The notes under the pieces: generated by a model
Databases searched by the model: none
Told to the model about the DNA's origin: nothing
Seen by the model: the letters and a program-made list of their open reading frames with translations, nothing else
Made by a program: the position numbers and the translations under genes
Assembly: GCA_900315145.1 (NCBI GenBank)
Contig: OMYE01000004.1
Location: 1 to 46,746 of the forward strand
Direction: 5' to 3'
Source: an uncultured Pseudomonadota bacterium
GTDB taxonomy: Bacteria; Pseudomonadota; Gammaproteobacteria; Enterobacterales; Succinivibrionaceae
DNA length: 46,746 bases
In this document: positions 11,242 through 21,039 of the stretch, one piece after another
Layout of the letters: every line of letters starts with the position of its first letter
Position numbering within the stretch: position 1 is the first letter of the stretch

Positions 11242-11261
11242 GCGGCATCAAATGATACCGC
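11242..11261 (-). terminator. Rho-independent terminator after malK
   Basis: GCGGCATCA (11242-11250) pairs with TGATACCGC (11253-11261) with one wobble. On the minus strand TTTTTTGTTTTT follows. It closes the malEFGK unit. Confidence 0.85.
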
Positions 11262-11284
11262 CTCAAAAAATTACAAGCTAAATA

Positions 11285-12421
11285 TTAAGTTCTGTTATAT
11301 CTTGCAGTACGCTTAAATGCCTTTTCCTGAGCATCGAAGAGATAACAAGCTTCAGCAGGAATACCAACTTCTAAAGAGTCACCTGTATCAACTGGGATTT
11401 CAGAAGCAGCCTTCACAGTGAAGTCTTCGCCGTCAACATCTAAATATACAAAGCTTTCAGCACCAAGGTGTTCTGCTACCTGAACCATACCTGAGAGACG
11501 GCTCTTAGAATCCTGATGTTCAACAGGTACAAGGTGTTCTGGACGAATACCAAGTTCAACCTTATCACCAACACTTGCACGACGAGCATCAACACAAGCG
11601 GTAATAACATCACCGGTATTCAACTTAACCTTACAGGTTTCTTCACCGATTTCAATTAACTGGCCCTTCAAGAAGTTCATCTTAGGAGAACCAATGAAGC
11701 CTGCTACGAACTTATTAGTAGGATTATGGTAAAGCTCAAGAGGAGAACCGAACTGTTCAAGGTTGGTTTCAGCTGATTCCTTTAACGGGCTGAGAACAAC
11801 AATCTTGTCAGCGAGGGTCATAGCTTCAACCTGGTCGTGAGTTACATAAATAATAGTTGAATTGAGTTCCTTATGTAACTTAGCAATTTCAATACGCATC
11901 TTAACACGGAGTGCAGCATCGAGGTTTGACAATGGTTCGTCGAATAAGAATACATCAGGCTGCTGAACGATAGAACGACCGATAGCAACACGCTGACGCT
12001 GACCACCAGAAAGAGCCTTTGGCTTACGATCCATTAAAGCGTCAAGACCAAGGATCTGAGCAGCATTGTTAACACGCTTTTCAATAGTATCCTTGTCAAA
12101 CTTCTTTAACTTAAGACCGAATTCCATATTCTGACGAACGTTCATGTGAGGATAAAGAGCGTAAGACTGGAACACCATACCTACACCACGGTCTACTGGA
12201 GGTACATCATTCATAACCTTGTCACCAATCTTTAAAACGCCATCAGTGATGTCTTCAAGACCGGCAATCATACGAAGAAGAGTAGATTTACCGCAACCAG
12301 ACGGACCAACGAATACGATAAATTCGCCATCTTTAATATCAAGATTAATATTACGTAAAGTATCCTTTAATAAATCAGGATTATAGTTTTTACGAACATT
12401 TGTTAAAGTAACTTCAGCCAT
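11285..12421 (-). CDS. malK: Maltose/maltodextrin import ATP-binding protein MalK
   Basis: A 378-residue ABC ATPase that powers the MalFGK2 importer. Walker A (GPSGCGKSTLLRMIAG), Q-loop (MVFQSYALYPHM), signature (LSGGQRQRVAIGRS), Walker B (VFLFDEPLSNLDA) and switch His (VTHDQVEAMTLADK) are intact. The C-terminal 140 residues form the regulatory domain (LGIRPEHLVPV), which in enterics binds EIIA-Glc for inducer exclusion; crr is 31 kb away in this window. The length fits E. coli MalK (371). Here malK is last in a malE-F-G-K unit, whereas in E. coli it is divergent from malEFG. A hairpin lies in the 67-base gap after malG. Confidence 0.95.
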   Translation of the reverse strand: MAEVTLTNVRKNYNPDLLKDTLRNINLDIKDGEFIVFVGPSGCGKSTLLRMIAGLEDITDGVLKIGDKVMNDVPPVDRGVGMVFQSYALYPHMNVRQNMEFGLKLKKFDKDTIEKRVNNAAQILGLDALMDRKPKALSGGQRQRVAIGRSIVQQPDVFLFDEPLSNLDAALRVKMRIEIAKLHKELNSTIIYVTHDQVEAMTLADKIVVLSPLKESAETNLEQFGSPLELYHNPTNKFVAGFIGSPKMNFLKGQLIEIGEETCKVKLNTGDVITACVDARRASVGDKVELGIRPEHLVPVEHQDSKSRLSGMVQVAEHLGAESFVYLDVDGEDFTVKAASEIPVDTGDSLEVGIPAEACYLFDAQEKAFKRTARYNRT

Positions 12422-12449
12422 TTATAGCTCCATAAAAAAACTTTTCTAA

Positions 12450-12476
12450 AATGCGGTACATGCACTGTACCGCATT
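12450..12476 (-). repeat. Intercistronic hairpin between malG and malK
   Basis: AATGCGGTACA (12450-12460) pairs perfectly with TGTACCGCATT (12466-12476). The nearest strong T-run on the minus strand is about 10 bases away, so it is at most a weak terminator. It could protect the malG 3' end or set malK stoichiometry. Confidence 0.6.
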
Positions 12477-12488
12477 ACTAAATATTTA

Positions 12489-13403
12489 TTAACCCTTAAC
12501 ACCACCGGCAGTTAAACCACCAACTAACCAACGCTGTGCCATCATGAACACTATGGTAATTGGCAGACCTGACATAACAGCTGCTGCAGCGAAGTCACCC
12601 CATAACTTGTTCTGAGATGCGAGGTACTGCTGTGAACCAACTGCAAGAGTGTAGTTGTTTACGTCGTTCAAGAGGATACTTGCTACTGGAACTTCAGTAA
12701 TTGTACCGATGAATGCAAGAATGAATACTACTGCAAGAATTGGCACTGATAGTGGTAATAATACCAGTCTGAATGCCTGCCATGGTGTAGCACCGTCAAT
12801 TGCAGCAGCTTCTTCCAATGAAGCATCAATGGTTTCAAAGTAACCTTTAATTGTCCAAATATGTAATGCAATACCGCCCATGTATGACAGAATCAAACCT
12901 GCACGGGTATCAAGACCGATGAACGGAATGTATTCACCGATATTGTCGAATAATGCATAAATAGCAACCAGAGCCAATACTGAAGGGAACATCTGGAAAA
13001 TCAACATACAGTTAAGTACTGCTGATTTACCTCTGAAGTTCAAACGGGCAAATGCATATGCACTGGTTGTTGACAGAAGAACGATAAAAGCTGCGGTAAA
13101 GAATGAAATGAAGATTGAGTTGTACAGCCATCTCAATACAGGGAATGGCGGTAAACGTTCAACACCGTTCTCCATTACAGGGATACCGAAAGCCAGCTTC
13201 CAATGATTCAATGTCAATGAATCAAATTTTGGCAAAAACAAATCCACAAAGCTTTCTGATACATTGGTTGCAAAGTTTCCTTCGCGGAAGGAAATCATGA
13301 TAACCATGTACAGTGGGAAAAGAATTGCCAGTATAAACGCCACCATCAAGCAATGGGCGGCCATTTTGCGATACTTAATCGACTTAGGTTGTACTATTGC
13401 CAT
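12489..13403 (-). CDS. malG: Maltose ABC transporter permease MalG
   Basis: A 304-residue inner-membrane subunit of MalFGK2. About six transmembrane helices are visible. The EAA loop reads [25 protein letters not shown] and couples to MalK. The periplasmic loop after helix 1 carries [15 protein letters not shown], the usual start of the permease core. The C-terminal [13 protein letters not shown] matches the MalG tail that contacts MalK. The length fits E. coli (296). It starts 2 bases after malF, so translation is probably coupled. Confidence 0.95.
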   Translation of the reverse strand: MAIVQPKSIKYRKMAAHCLMVAFILAILFPLYMVIMISFREGNFATNVSESFVDLFLPKFDSLTLNHWKLAFGIPVMENGVERLPPFPVLRWLYNSIFISFFTAAFIVLLSTTSAYAFARLNFRGKSAVLNCMLIFQMFPSVLALVAIYALFDNIGEYIPFIGLDTRAGLILSYMGGIALHIWTIKGYFETIDASLEEAAAIDGATPWQAFRLVLLPLSVPILAVVFILAFIGTITEVPVASILLNDVNNYTLAVGSQQYLASQNKLWGDFAAAAVMSGLPITIVFMMAQRWLVGGLTAGGVKG

Positions 13404-13405
13404 AA

Positions 13406-15100
13406 TTAATCCTTAGCTGCCATTTTTGATAGCTTTAAGTTACCAACAGACAATGCACCTACAAGGATAAAGATAGTAGTTGCAATTGCTGATGCCAAAC
13501 CGTAGTCATTACCACCGGCACCACCTTCGAATGCTAAGCGGTAAGTATAGGATACAAGCAAGTCAGTTGAACCTGCAGTAGTAACTACACCATTTTCAGG
13601 AGGTAAGTCAGGACCACCGTTTGTCAACAACATAATCAAAACGAAGTTGTTGAAGTTAAACGCAAATGAAGCAATAAGTAATGGAGTAAGAGGCTTCAGG
13701 AGCAGACGTACAGTAATCTTAAAGAAGTTCTGTAAAGGACCTGCACCATCCATTGCTGAAGCTTCATAAAGGTCATCAGGGATAGCCTTTAATAAGCCCA
13801 TGCAGAGAATCATCATGTAAGGATAACCCAACCATGCATTAACAATGAGGATCATTGATCTTGCATAACCTGCTTCATCAAACCAAGCCGGTCTCCATCC
13901 AAAGAAGAAGTCAAGGATGCGGTTGATTTCACCGAAGTTTTCGTTGAACAAACCCTTGAACACCAAAATGGAAATGAATGACGGAACTGCATATGGAAGA
14001 ATGAGAATCAGACGGTAAATAGATCTACCTTTTAAGAATTCCCACTGTACCAAACATGCGAGAACCATACCGATTGCTAAAGTAATAAATACAGTTAAAG
14101 CTGCGAAACAAACGGTCCATACGAAGATCTTGAGGAATGGAGTAGAAATACTTGGGTCATTCCAGATTCTCTTGAAGTGAGAGAAGCCGATATATACACG
14201 GAAACCTGGAGCGATTGGTTCACCAACCGGCTTACCTACCTGAGTATCAAGAGTCTTATAGAAACCGTCTTCCATATCAGGAACAATTAAAGCACCTGTA
14301 CCGGTGTCCTTTAACATATGAGAATTTGAGAATCTTTCCTGATTGCCGAGAACAACTTCTTTCTGACGTTCATACTGCTTTCTAACACCACTGAATGTGT
14401 GGAGACCGCTGTACTTAAGTTCAACATTGTCAACCTTGATAACAATCTGCTTTAAGAAGTCACGGAACTTGGTCTTACACTTGATACCACATGTTTCCAT
14501 GTCTGCTACAGTCTGCTGATCAACTTTAGAAAGAGTTATACTTCTCTTAGCTGCAGCCTTATTAGTAGGCTTCTCCATCTGTTCCTTATCGAGGAACACA
14601 GTTTCTGGAGAGATATAATAACGAACCTCTGTAGGATTACCGTCAGGCAACATTTCAGGCTGATTATGAAGAACGATAATAAACTTATTACCTTCCTTTT
14701 CATAAAGATCAAACTTATATTCCTGACCTTCTACCTTTCTTTCCTGACTTAAGAAGTACTTTTCAGCTCTTTCAAGAGTAAAAAGATTCTTTGCAGAATA
14801 GTTGGTAAACGCAATGTACACGGTATAAACAAGCGGGAATATGATAAATACAATCATACCTGCAACGCTTGGGAATATATATCTGTGAGGATATAACCCC
14901 TTTAACCATGATACAACTAAGCCACCTGCTATAACTATAATGAACAAAAATGCGAAAGCGTACTGTCCATGTGTAAACATCGAGCTTATCATCCATACGC
15001 CAAACATCAATACCACGATGGATATTATTGCTTTTAGTATGAGTAAGCCAGGCGCTCCGCCTCCAGAGGTTTTACCTCTTTTTGAAACGTTAGAAACCAT
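13406..15100 (-). CDS. malF: Maltose ABC transporter permease MalF
   Basis: A 564-residue permease. N-terminal helices are followed by the large periplasmic P2 domain (about residues 100-300) that contacts MalE, then the permease core with [25 protein letters not shown] and the EAA loop [20 protein letters not shown]. The length exceeds E. coli MalF (514), mainly through a longer P2 region. The N-terminus carries a short GGG-rich polar stretch before the first helix. It lies about 160 bases after malE across a strong hairpin, which may explain lower permease than binding-protein output. Confidence 0.95.
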   Translation of the reverse strand: MVSNVSKRGKTSGGGAPGLLILKAIISIVVLMFGVWMISSMFTHGQYAFAFLFIIVIAGGLVVSWLKGLYPHRYIFPSVAGMIVFIIFPLVYTVYIAFTNYSAKNLFTLERAEKYFLSQERKVEGQEYKFDLYEKEGNKFIIVLHNQPEMLPDGNPTEVRYYISPETVFLDKEQMEKPTNKAAAKRSITLSKVDQQTVADMETCGIKCKTKFRDFLKQIVIKVDNVELKYSGLHTFSGVRKQYERQKEVVLGNQERFSNSHMLKDTGTGALIVPDMEDGFYKTLDTQVGKPVGEPIAPGFRVYIGFSHFKRIWNDPSISTPFLKIFVWTVCFAALTVFITLAIGMVLACLVQWEFLKGRSIYRLILILPYAVPSFISILVFKGLFNENFGEINRILDFFFGWRPAWFDEAGYARSMILIVNAWLGYPYMMILCMGLLKAIPDDLYEASAMDGAGPLQNFFKITVRLLLKPLTPLLIASFAFNFNNFVLIMLLTNGGPDLPPENGVVTTAGSTDLLVSYTYRLAFEGGAGGNDYGLASAIATTIFILVGALSVGNLKLSKMAAKD

Positions 15101-15221
15101 GCTAATACCCTAATAACTTATTTTTAAATTTAGCTTGTAATACTGTAATAAAAATGCTTTTACTACAAATAAAAACTTTAATATTTTCATATTAAAGCTT
15201 TTATTTCTAGTCATTCCTTTA

Positions 15222-15247
15222 AGAAGCCCTGAAAAATCAGGGCTTCT
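15222..15247 (-). repeat. Hairpin between malE and malF
   Basis: AGAAGCCCTGA (15222-15232) pairs perfectly with TCAGGGCTTCT (15237-15247). On the minus strand TTAAAGGAATG follows, not a T-run. In E. coli the malE-malF gap holds REP hairpins that stabilise malE mRNA; this stem sits in the same place and may do the same job. Confidence 0.7.
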
Positions 15248-15263
15248 CAATCAGAATGTTAAA

Positions 15264-16445
15264 TTACTTTTCGATACGATCTTCAGCAGTCTTGAGAGCT
15301 TCTTCTATAGTCTGACGACCAGTAGTAGCATTCTTAAGAGCAGTCTGTAATGAAGACCAGAAACGGTTCATTTCAGGAACGCTTGGCATTGGATCACCAA
15401 TCTTAGCGTTAGCCATGGTTGTAGCAATTCTTTCATCCTTTTCGAGCTTAGCTTCGTATGACTTAAGAGCAGCAGCACCTAATGGCTTATCCTTATTCAT
15501 TTCTTCCAGACCTTCATCGGTGAGGAGGTAGTTGAGTAAGAATTCCTTAGCTAAATCCTTGTTAGGAGAAGCCTGATTGATAGTCATACCCTGAACACCA
15601 ACGAATGGCTTACCAGGCTTACCGTTAAGAGTTGGAATTGGGTTAACGCTGTACTTAATCTTGCTGTACTGACCCCATGACCATGGTCCGTTGATGATAC
15701 AAGCAACCTTACCGTTTACGAAGCTTGATTCCATGATACCGTAGTCAGCACCCTTCTGCATGTGATCGCCCTTGATTAAGTCAACAAGGAACTTAACACC
15801 CATCTTGGCACCTTCATTGTTAACACCGGTATCTTTAACGTCATAGCTACCGTCAGCCTTTCTCTTGAATGCATAACCGCCGTTAGCTGAGAGTAAAGGA
15901 TAAGAGAAGAATGCATTATTGTAATCCCACATAATTGCACGCTTGCCTTCGCCCTTTAACTTATCATCTAAAGCGATTAATTCTTCGAATGTCTTAGGAG
16001 CCTGTGGAACGATATCCTTGTTACAAATCAGAGCAATAGCTTCGATAGATACTGGGTAACCGTAAATCTTACCATCTACAGTCATAGCTTTCCAAGCAAC
16101 ATCCTGGAACTTGTTTAATTCTTCTTTAGTTGGTTCAATTGGGGTTAAGAGACCTGATTTAACCCATTCGCCGTAACGGTCATGAGCCCACATAAAAATA
16201 TCTGGACCATTACCTGATGCAGCATTCTGCTGGAACTTGACTTCTACCTGGTCTGGATGTGCAACAGTTACCTTAACACCGGTAGCCTGTTCAAACTTCT
16301 TACCAACCTTAGCAATACCGTCATAAGACTTATCACCATTAACCCAAATGGTTAACTGACCTTCCTCGATACCTGATGCTGAAGCAACCTGTGCAAAACC
16401 GAATGCAGCTAAGCCGACAACAGTAGCTAAAATAGTTTTTTTCAT
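15264..16445 (-). CDS. malE: Maltose/maltodextrin-binding protein MalE
   Basis: A 393-residue periplasmic binding protein. The signal peptide is [20 protein letters not shown], with likely cleavage after ASA. The mature start [19 protein letters not shown] parallels E. coli [73 protein letters not shown] and [30 protein letters not shown] also match MBP. The length fits E. coli MalE (396). It is the first gene of the mal unit, and its control region lies in 16446-16900. Confidence 0.97.
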   Translation of the reverse strand: MKKTILATVVGLAAFGFAQVASASGIEEGQLTIWVNGDKSYDGIAKVGKKFEQATGVKVTVAHPDQVEVKFQQNAASGNGPDIFMWAHDRYGEWVKSGLLTPIEPTKEELNKFQDVAWKAMTVDGKIYGYPVSIEAIALICNKDIVPQAPKTFEELIALDDKLKGEGKRAIMWDYNNAFFSYPLLSANGGYAFKRKADGSYDVKDTGVNNEGAKMGVKFLVDLIKGDHMQKGADYGIMESSFVNGKVACIINGPWSWGQYSKIKYSVNPIPTLNGKPGKPFVGVQGMTINQASPNKDLAKEFLLNYLLTDEGLEEMNKDKPLGAAALKSYEAKLEKDERIATTMANAKIGDPMPSVPEMNRFWSSLQTALKNATTGRQTIEEALKTAEDRIEK

Positions 16446-16752
16446 TAGTCTATTTCCTTAATCTTAATAATAAACATCGGTATAAACCGAACAACATTGA
16501 ACATAATAAAACAACAATGATTATTACAATATCAAAAAATTGCATTTTTTTAACATGTATCTCATTATCCATAAAAATATTGTCAAAACAATAAAGCCCT
16601 GACAATTCATAACATCTTACTTGTTAACGAGAATGACTTTTTTCTGTCAAAAAAACGCCCATTCATGTTAAATAACCTTTAAAAAATCAAGTTTTGACAT
16701 ACATTTAATAAAAAGAGATAAACTTTTTTTTAAATACTTTTCTATTAATCTA

Positions 16753-16788
16753 TTATTTATTAACCTGTTATTTATTAACCTGTTATTA
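16753..16788. repeat. Tandem 15-base direct repeat upstream of malE
   Basis: TTATTTATTAACCTG occurs twice in tandem (16753-16767, 16768-16782), followed by a partial third copy (TTATTA). It lies about 310 bases upstream of the malE start. It could be a repeated regulator site or simple slippage. Confidence 0.6.
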
Positions 16789-17435
16789 AAGTTTTTTTAA
16801 CAATCTAAATATGGATATGTTACCAATAACAGCCTCAATTTATCAACACACAAGATTAATCTGTTCATAATTTGTATATTTTGACCACTCCCCCACCCTA
16901 GGCAGGGCACTTTTTTGTCAAATTCCTGAATTTATACAAAATCTGAGGTCTGTTCCGGATGTTTGAATCAGTAGTTCGCATACTATTGTCCGTGCACACC
17001 AGCATACATGACAGATAATGCACGCTGGTGCGTATAAATGTCATAAAAATCAAATCGTCTCATTCCCAATGCAGATCTTCGGAGTTCTTTCCGATGCAGG
17101 TTCATCACAGCATCAAGACCTGTCAAAGAGTGAGCACATATTTAATTAGCATGACCTGAACGCTTCATAACTTTATATATTTATTTTTTTATTTATATAA
17201 ATCCAAAAAACACTTATTCACAGGCAAAATATCATAAATAATATTTATTCTTAAAATGTTATTCCAATAATTATTATTTGTTGTATTTATTTATATTTTT
17301 TACATTATATTATTTACTTAACTATATATTTACAGATATTATCTAATTATATTGTATATAGTGATTATAAATAATATTCTATTGATCATATGCATTTCAA
17401 AAACTTAAACCTGTCTTTAAGTATTTTTCAGCATG

Positions 17436-17523
17436 TATACTGTATCAGTGAAACTGTTTTCACACAACCTTTAATAGTAGAAGAACGTTTAATTGATTAA
17501 TTATTCATCACTACTATTTTTTA
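17436..17523 (+). ncRNA. Weaker small-RNA candidate
   Basis: A TATACT box (17436-17441) without a good -35 element precedes a perfect hairpin GTGAAA-ctgt-TTTCAC (17448-17463). Then AATAGTAG (17473-17480) pairs with CTACTATT (17511-17518), followed by a T-run to 17522. Together they look like a transcript of about 75 nt with two hairpins and a terminator. The 30-base terminator loop and AT-rich setting weaken the case. Confidence 0.3.
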
Positions 17524-17717
17524 GACAATAATTTTTCATCTTAACAATTTTTAAATAAGAAGCCTTTTTTGCAGAAAATAACACGTTTTAGCACTTAACT
17601 TTCGCATAATTATGAATTTAAAAACATATATTTAGATGATGTCTTATTACAAAATACTCTTTATGTTGTAAAATATAGTATTAGAAAGTCAGTAACCGCA
17701 TATGGATGATTCCGCTC

Positions 17718-17731
17718 ACGACAGCTGTCGT
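17718..17731. promoter_or_regulatory. 14-base perfect palindrome upstream of the yejM-like gene
   Basis: ACGACAGCTGTCGT is a perfect palindrome in otherwise AT-rich DNA, about 170 bases before the start at 17902. It may be an operator; no regulator is recognised. Confidence 0.35.
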
Positions 17732-17901
17732 ACCGGCAAAAACCGCTCATACCATAAAAGCGCTTACGTACAAAGCGGATTATAATAATAACCTCAGTCA
17801 CCCTGTTTATGTTTTATGCCGTCACGGGGTGCAGAATAACAATGTCATAACACATATTTGAGACGTAAAAACTCTCTGTTTTATAAAGTATCGGTGTTTA
17901 A

Positions 17902-19761
17902 ATGAACAGCTTAAATTACAGTAGCTATTTCACCTATAAAGACAAAGTGTCCAGATCAATCAGCTGGGGGCATTGGTTTGCACTACTGAATATTTTTTTG
18001 TCACTGCTCATCGGATGCGCCTATCTGTACAACACCCCCTCCCCTTCAACCGCATTGGGAACAGCTTATCTTATCATAAGCTGGCTCGGGCATTTTAGCT
18101 TTCTTGTTTTCGTAATATACATTCTTATCTTCTTTCCAATGGCTTTCCTGTGTCGTTCAACAAAAGTCTACAGAATTATCTCTATTATTCTGACAACAGC
18201 TCTAATGACACTGCTCCTGGTAGACGTAAAGCTTTATCAGTCCATAAAGATGCATCTGAATATTTCGGTTATAGGACTTTTCTTTGAACAGGAGGGGTTC
18301 TCAACCGGCTTAAACTACAACTTTCTGTTTATTGCAACTCCGATGCTTGCTCTTATAGAATGTTATTTTTCCACCCTTGCCTGGAAAAATCACTATCTGC
18401 ATCGTTTTCAGAAGATGACTGTACTGGTAACCATTGCTTTCACTTTAGCGTTCTTATCAACCCATATCATGCATATATGGGCAAATGCATACAAATACGT
18501 ACCTATTACCCAGCAGAAATCAATATTTCCTGCCTACTACCCGATGACGGCCAATACTTTTCTCAAAGAACACGGTCTGCTGACATCCTATGACACAAAC
18601 TCATCAAATAATCAGGTAGAAAGAAACAATATCCAGATCTCCTCCCAGAAACTCCACTATCCTCTTAATACCATTAGAGTTACCCCGAATGAAGAGCCTC
18701 TTAATGTAATTCTCATTCTCATTAACGGCATCAGTTACGAACATATGACTAATGAGTACATGCCTAACCTATTTAAATATGCTTCAAGCCATGATTCATA
18801 CATTAAGAATTATTTAGGAAACATTGAAGGTATGGCTACTATATTTGAAATGATATACGGCATACCTGCTCACTATATGAACACTGTGCAGTCAGAAAAA
18901 TATCCTCCGATAATAATTTCTGAAATGCTGCAACAGGATTACAAGATATCATCATTTATTACAGGCAAAACACCAAACAACGCCAAACAACTCGCAAATA
19001 TCAGCAGTATCAGATTAAAAAATGTCAATTCATACGCAAATGATACTACTACAGTATTTAAAGCTGTTGAATGGATAACCGGCACTGAATGGCCTACCCG
19101 CCCGCAGTTCACAACAATTTCACTAAACTCACCGAAAACACTTGCACTGGACAAAAATGCAACAATCCTGTTTACCCCTCAGATCGATGCTCCTGTTGTA
19201 GAAAGCAACTCAATTACAGAAGAAAATGTTACCAAACTGAAAAACAGATACCTTAACAGTGTATACAACACTGATCACCAGTTGGGATTACTGCTAGAAG
19301 CTCTTAATGAAAACAAAATTCTGAAAAAATCGGTTCTTATCATTACCTCGAGCAGCGGTTTTGATTTGTCTAATTACATGATAAACAGTAAAAATGAATA
19401 CCGACGCAATGACCATCATGTACCTCTGGTTATTGCCTGGCCGGATGCCGTTATTCCTGCCAGAATTTCTGCCATTTCCTCTGCACAGGACATAGCACCT
19501 ACTATCGCCCGCGAAGTACTGCATATTCAAAATAATGAAGATGACTACACCACAGGAACAAATTTGCGTGAGCTACAGAACAGAGCGTGGGTAATCAGCG
19601 GTTCAAAGGATCAGTTAAACATCATCAGTGCCGATCAGACAACTATCTTTGACAAACACGGTACAGCCACAACTTATAACGACAATCAGAAGGAAACCAT
19701 ACCTCCTAATATGAGCACTCTGATTAAGGCCATGAAGTTGATGAACAGGTTTTCTAACTAG
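17902..19761 (+). CDS. yejM: Inner-membrane sulfatase-fold protein YejM/PbgA/LapC-like
   Basis: A 619-residue protein with an N-terminal DUF3413-type region of about five transmembrane helices (residues 20-190), a linker and a periplasmic sulfatase-fold domain (about 265-600). Residues EEPLNVILILINGISYEHMTNEYMPNL open the sulfatase fold, and RRNDHHVPLVIAWP and SAQDIAPTIAREVL lie near its end. In E. coli YejM (586 residues) senses LPS and restrains LapB/FtsH degradation of LpxC. The domain lacks the usual sulfatase nucleophile context, as in YejM, which is thought not to be an enzyme. It stands alone on the plus strand after a long spacer. Confidence 0.88.
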   Translation: MNSLNYSSYFTYKDKVSRSISWGHWFALLNIFLSLLIGCAYLYNTPSPSTALGTAYLIISWLGHFSFLVFVIYILIFFPMAFLCRSTKVYRIISIILTTALMTLLLVDVKLYQSIKMHLNISVIGLFFEQEGFSTGLNYNFLFIATPMLALIECYFSTLAWKNHYLHRFQKMTVLVTIAFTLAFLSTHIMHIWANAYKYVPITQQKSIFPAYYPMTANTFLKEHGLLTSYDTNSSNNQVERNNIQISSQKLHYPLNTIRVTPNEEPLNVILILINGISYEHMTNEYMPNLFKYASSHDSYIKNYLGNIEGMATIFEMIYGIPAHYMNTVQSEKYPPIIISEMLQQDYKISSFITGKTPNNAKQLANISSIRLKNVNSYANDTTTVFKAVEWITGTEWPTRPQFTTISLNSPKTLALDKNATILFTPQIDAPVVESNSITEENVTKLKNRYLNSVYNTDHQLGLLLEALNENKILKKSVLIITSSSGFDLSNYMINSKNEYRRNDHHVPLVIAWPDAVIPARISAISSAQDIAPTIAREVLHIQNNEDDYTTGTNLRELQNRAWVISGSKDQLNIISADQTTIFDKHGTATTYNDNQKETIPPNMSTLIKAMKLMNRFSN

Positions 19762-19912
19762 ATCCCCCCGGCGTTTTACATGAGATAATTATACTTTTCT
19801 CCATATTAATGGTAATGGTTCATTGCAATATTTTAAAAACGTCACCATTTATTATGTAGGTGCAGTTATGTTATAACCCTTTTATGTACTGTCGGATCAT
19901 CTGATCACTCCT

Positions 19913-19937
19913 CCGGACACGCCTGTATGCTGTCCGG
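19913..19937 (+). repeat. Hairpin in the leader upstream of ybbN
   Basis: CCGGACA (19913-19919) pairs with TGTCCGG (19931-19937) around an 11-base loop. There is no T-run, so it is not a clear terminator for the yejM-like gene. It lies about 80 bases before ybbN. Confidence 0.45.
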
Positions 19938-20015
19938 CAGTCAAATTATCACAGAGAGTATTCAGACAGTTCCGTCAGTTACCCCATACAAAACAAGCTA
20001 TAGAAGGAATTCTCG

Positions 20016-20867
20016 ATGATTATTGAGGTTAATCAAAGTAATATTCAGGAAGAACTGGTAACAAAATCTTCTGAAAAAACCATCCTTTTTTACATCTATG
20101 ATCCCAACGAACCGAATCTGCAGGCCATAACAACCACTTTGGAGAATATTGTAGGTACCAATAATCCGTATCTTACATTAGCAAAGGGAAATATTGCCGA
20201 TCCTGTTATCCAGAACGTAAGTATGCAGCTACAGGTCAGAAGCATTCCTACACTGTACGTTTTTAAGAATGGTCGTGCCATTGATATGTATGGAAGTGAT
20301 GCTCTGGCTAATTTAGACGGCATAAGTGCTATCATAGCAGGTTTACAGCCGTCAAAAGAGGAAATTCTTGTAAATGAGGCAACCAAACTGGCTGCTGAAC
20401 AGAATTTCAACGGGGCTTTTGCCAAGATTTCTGAGGCTTTAACCATAGCAGCAAACAACGTCGATATAAAATTTGCCTACATTGATTTTGCCATCAAGGC
20501 CAAAAAGCTTAAGGAGGCACGTAAGGTTCTTGAAGATATTGACAGCACAAATAAGCTCGATGCAAGGTACTCAGAGCTGGAATCTGCTTTAACACTTGCT
20601 GAAAAAAACCAGCAGAATCCGGAACTCGATATTCTAAAGGAAAGTTTTAACAAAGAACCTGATAATCTAGAGATTGTAGAAAAATATGCTACAGCTCTGT
20701 GTCAGGACGGACAGACAATTGAAGCTCTGGACATGCTGCTTGGCTATCTCAGAAAAGATCTCAATGCCGGCAATCTGAAAAAAGTATATCTCGATATCAT
20801 TGCCACAATGACCGGTGATCCAAAACAGTCAAAATATCGCAGCAAACTGTACACTCTGATGTACTAA
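20016..20867 (+). CDS. ybbN: Co-chaperone YbbN/CnoX-like (thioredoxin fold plus TPR)
   Basis: A 283-residue protein with an N-terminal thioredoxin fold (about 1-110) and C-terminal TPR-like repeats, the layout of E. coli YbbN/CnoX (284 residues). The fold is shown by TILFYIYDP (strand), the cis-proline loop RSIPTLYVFKNGRAIDMYG and the tail MTGDPKQSKYRSKLYTLMY, like the YbbN C-terminus. The CXXC site is replaced by DPNEPN, and there is no Cys at all in the thioredoxin domain; the only one is in ATALCQDG. E. coli CnoX keeps a reactive Cys and hands substrates to GroEL and DnaK. This version can hardly form mixed disulfides. The start has AGAAGGAATT upstream. Confidence 0.88.
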   Translation: MIIEVNQSNIQEELVTKSSEKTILFYIYDPNEPNLQAITTTLENIVGTNNPYLTLAKGNIADPVIQNVSMQLQVRSIPTLYVFKNGRAIDMYGSDALANLDGISAIIAGLQPSKEEILVNEATKLAAEQNFNGAFAKISEALTIAANNVDIKFAYIDFAIKAKKLKEARKVLEDIDSTNKLDARYSELESALTLAEKNQQNPELDILKESFNKEPDNLEIVEKYATALCQDGQTIEALDMLLGYLRKDLNAGNLKKVYLDIIATMTGDPKQSKYRSKLYTLMY

Positions 20868-20877
20868 CAGCTTACGC

Positions 20878-20980
20878 ACCGGCCTCACAGGCCGGTACTA
20901 CAGCAGGTGGAATTCCGTATCAGGTTAAATTAAAACAGAACGGCGGAGCCATTAGTAATGGCATCGTTATGCACCTGCTG
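20878..20980. repeat. Nested inverted repeats between ybbN and bepA
   Basis: Three stems occur in 103 bases: ACCGGCC/GGCCGGT (20878-20896), the wide CAGCAGGTG/CACCTGCTG (20901-20909, 20972-20980) and, inside it, GCCATT-agt-AATGGC (20948-20962). There is no T-run. The genes converge here, so the block may act as a transcription barrier, or it may be a decayed repeat element. Confidence 0.55.
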
Positions 20981-21039
20981 GTATACCTTACAATTTACAT
21001 AGCAAAAGATATATTCGATTTCAACATACAGCATCAGTT

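Larger units (their letters stand above)
10473..11284. other. Long AT-rich spacer between queA and malK
   Basis: About 810 bases with no credible ORF. It holds the likely queA promoter (-10 TATAAT, minus strand, 10510-10515), a plus-strand small-RNA candidate (10733-10831) and the malK terminator (11242-11261). I see nothing definite in 10832-11240. Confidence 0.7.
16446..17901. other. Long divergent spacer between malE and the yejM-like gene
   Basis: About 1.45 kb, very AT-rich, with no credible ORF. From left to right: the malE leader and probable promoter (minus strand, TTGTTT with GATAAT at 16573-16568), a cluster of TGTCAAAA/TTTTGACA motifs (16581-16921), a tandem 15-base repeat (16753-16782), a hairpin around 17000 (CACCAGC/GCTGGTG), a small-RNA-like unit (17436-17523) and a 14-base palindrome (17718-17731). 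Confidence 0.65.

Noticed and set aside
16694..16722. Plus-strand TTGACA-17-GATAAA promoter-like sequence
   Set aside because: The -10 is weak and no gene or terminator follows closely on that strand.
16885..16900. MalT-box-like GGGGGAGTGG on the minus strand upstream of malE
   Set aside because: It does not match GGGGA(T/G)GAGG without a gap, is single and lies about 440 bases from malE.
16990..17032. Common family of hairpins (17000, 19913, 25985)
   Set aside because: They share only short words such as TGTATGC; the stems are unrelated in sequence, so a repeat family is not supported.
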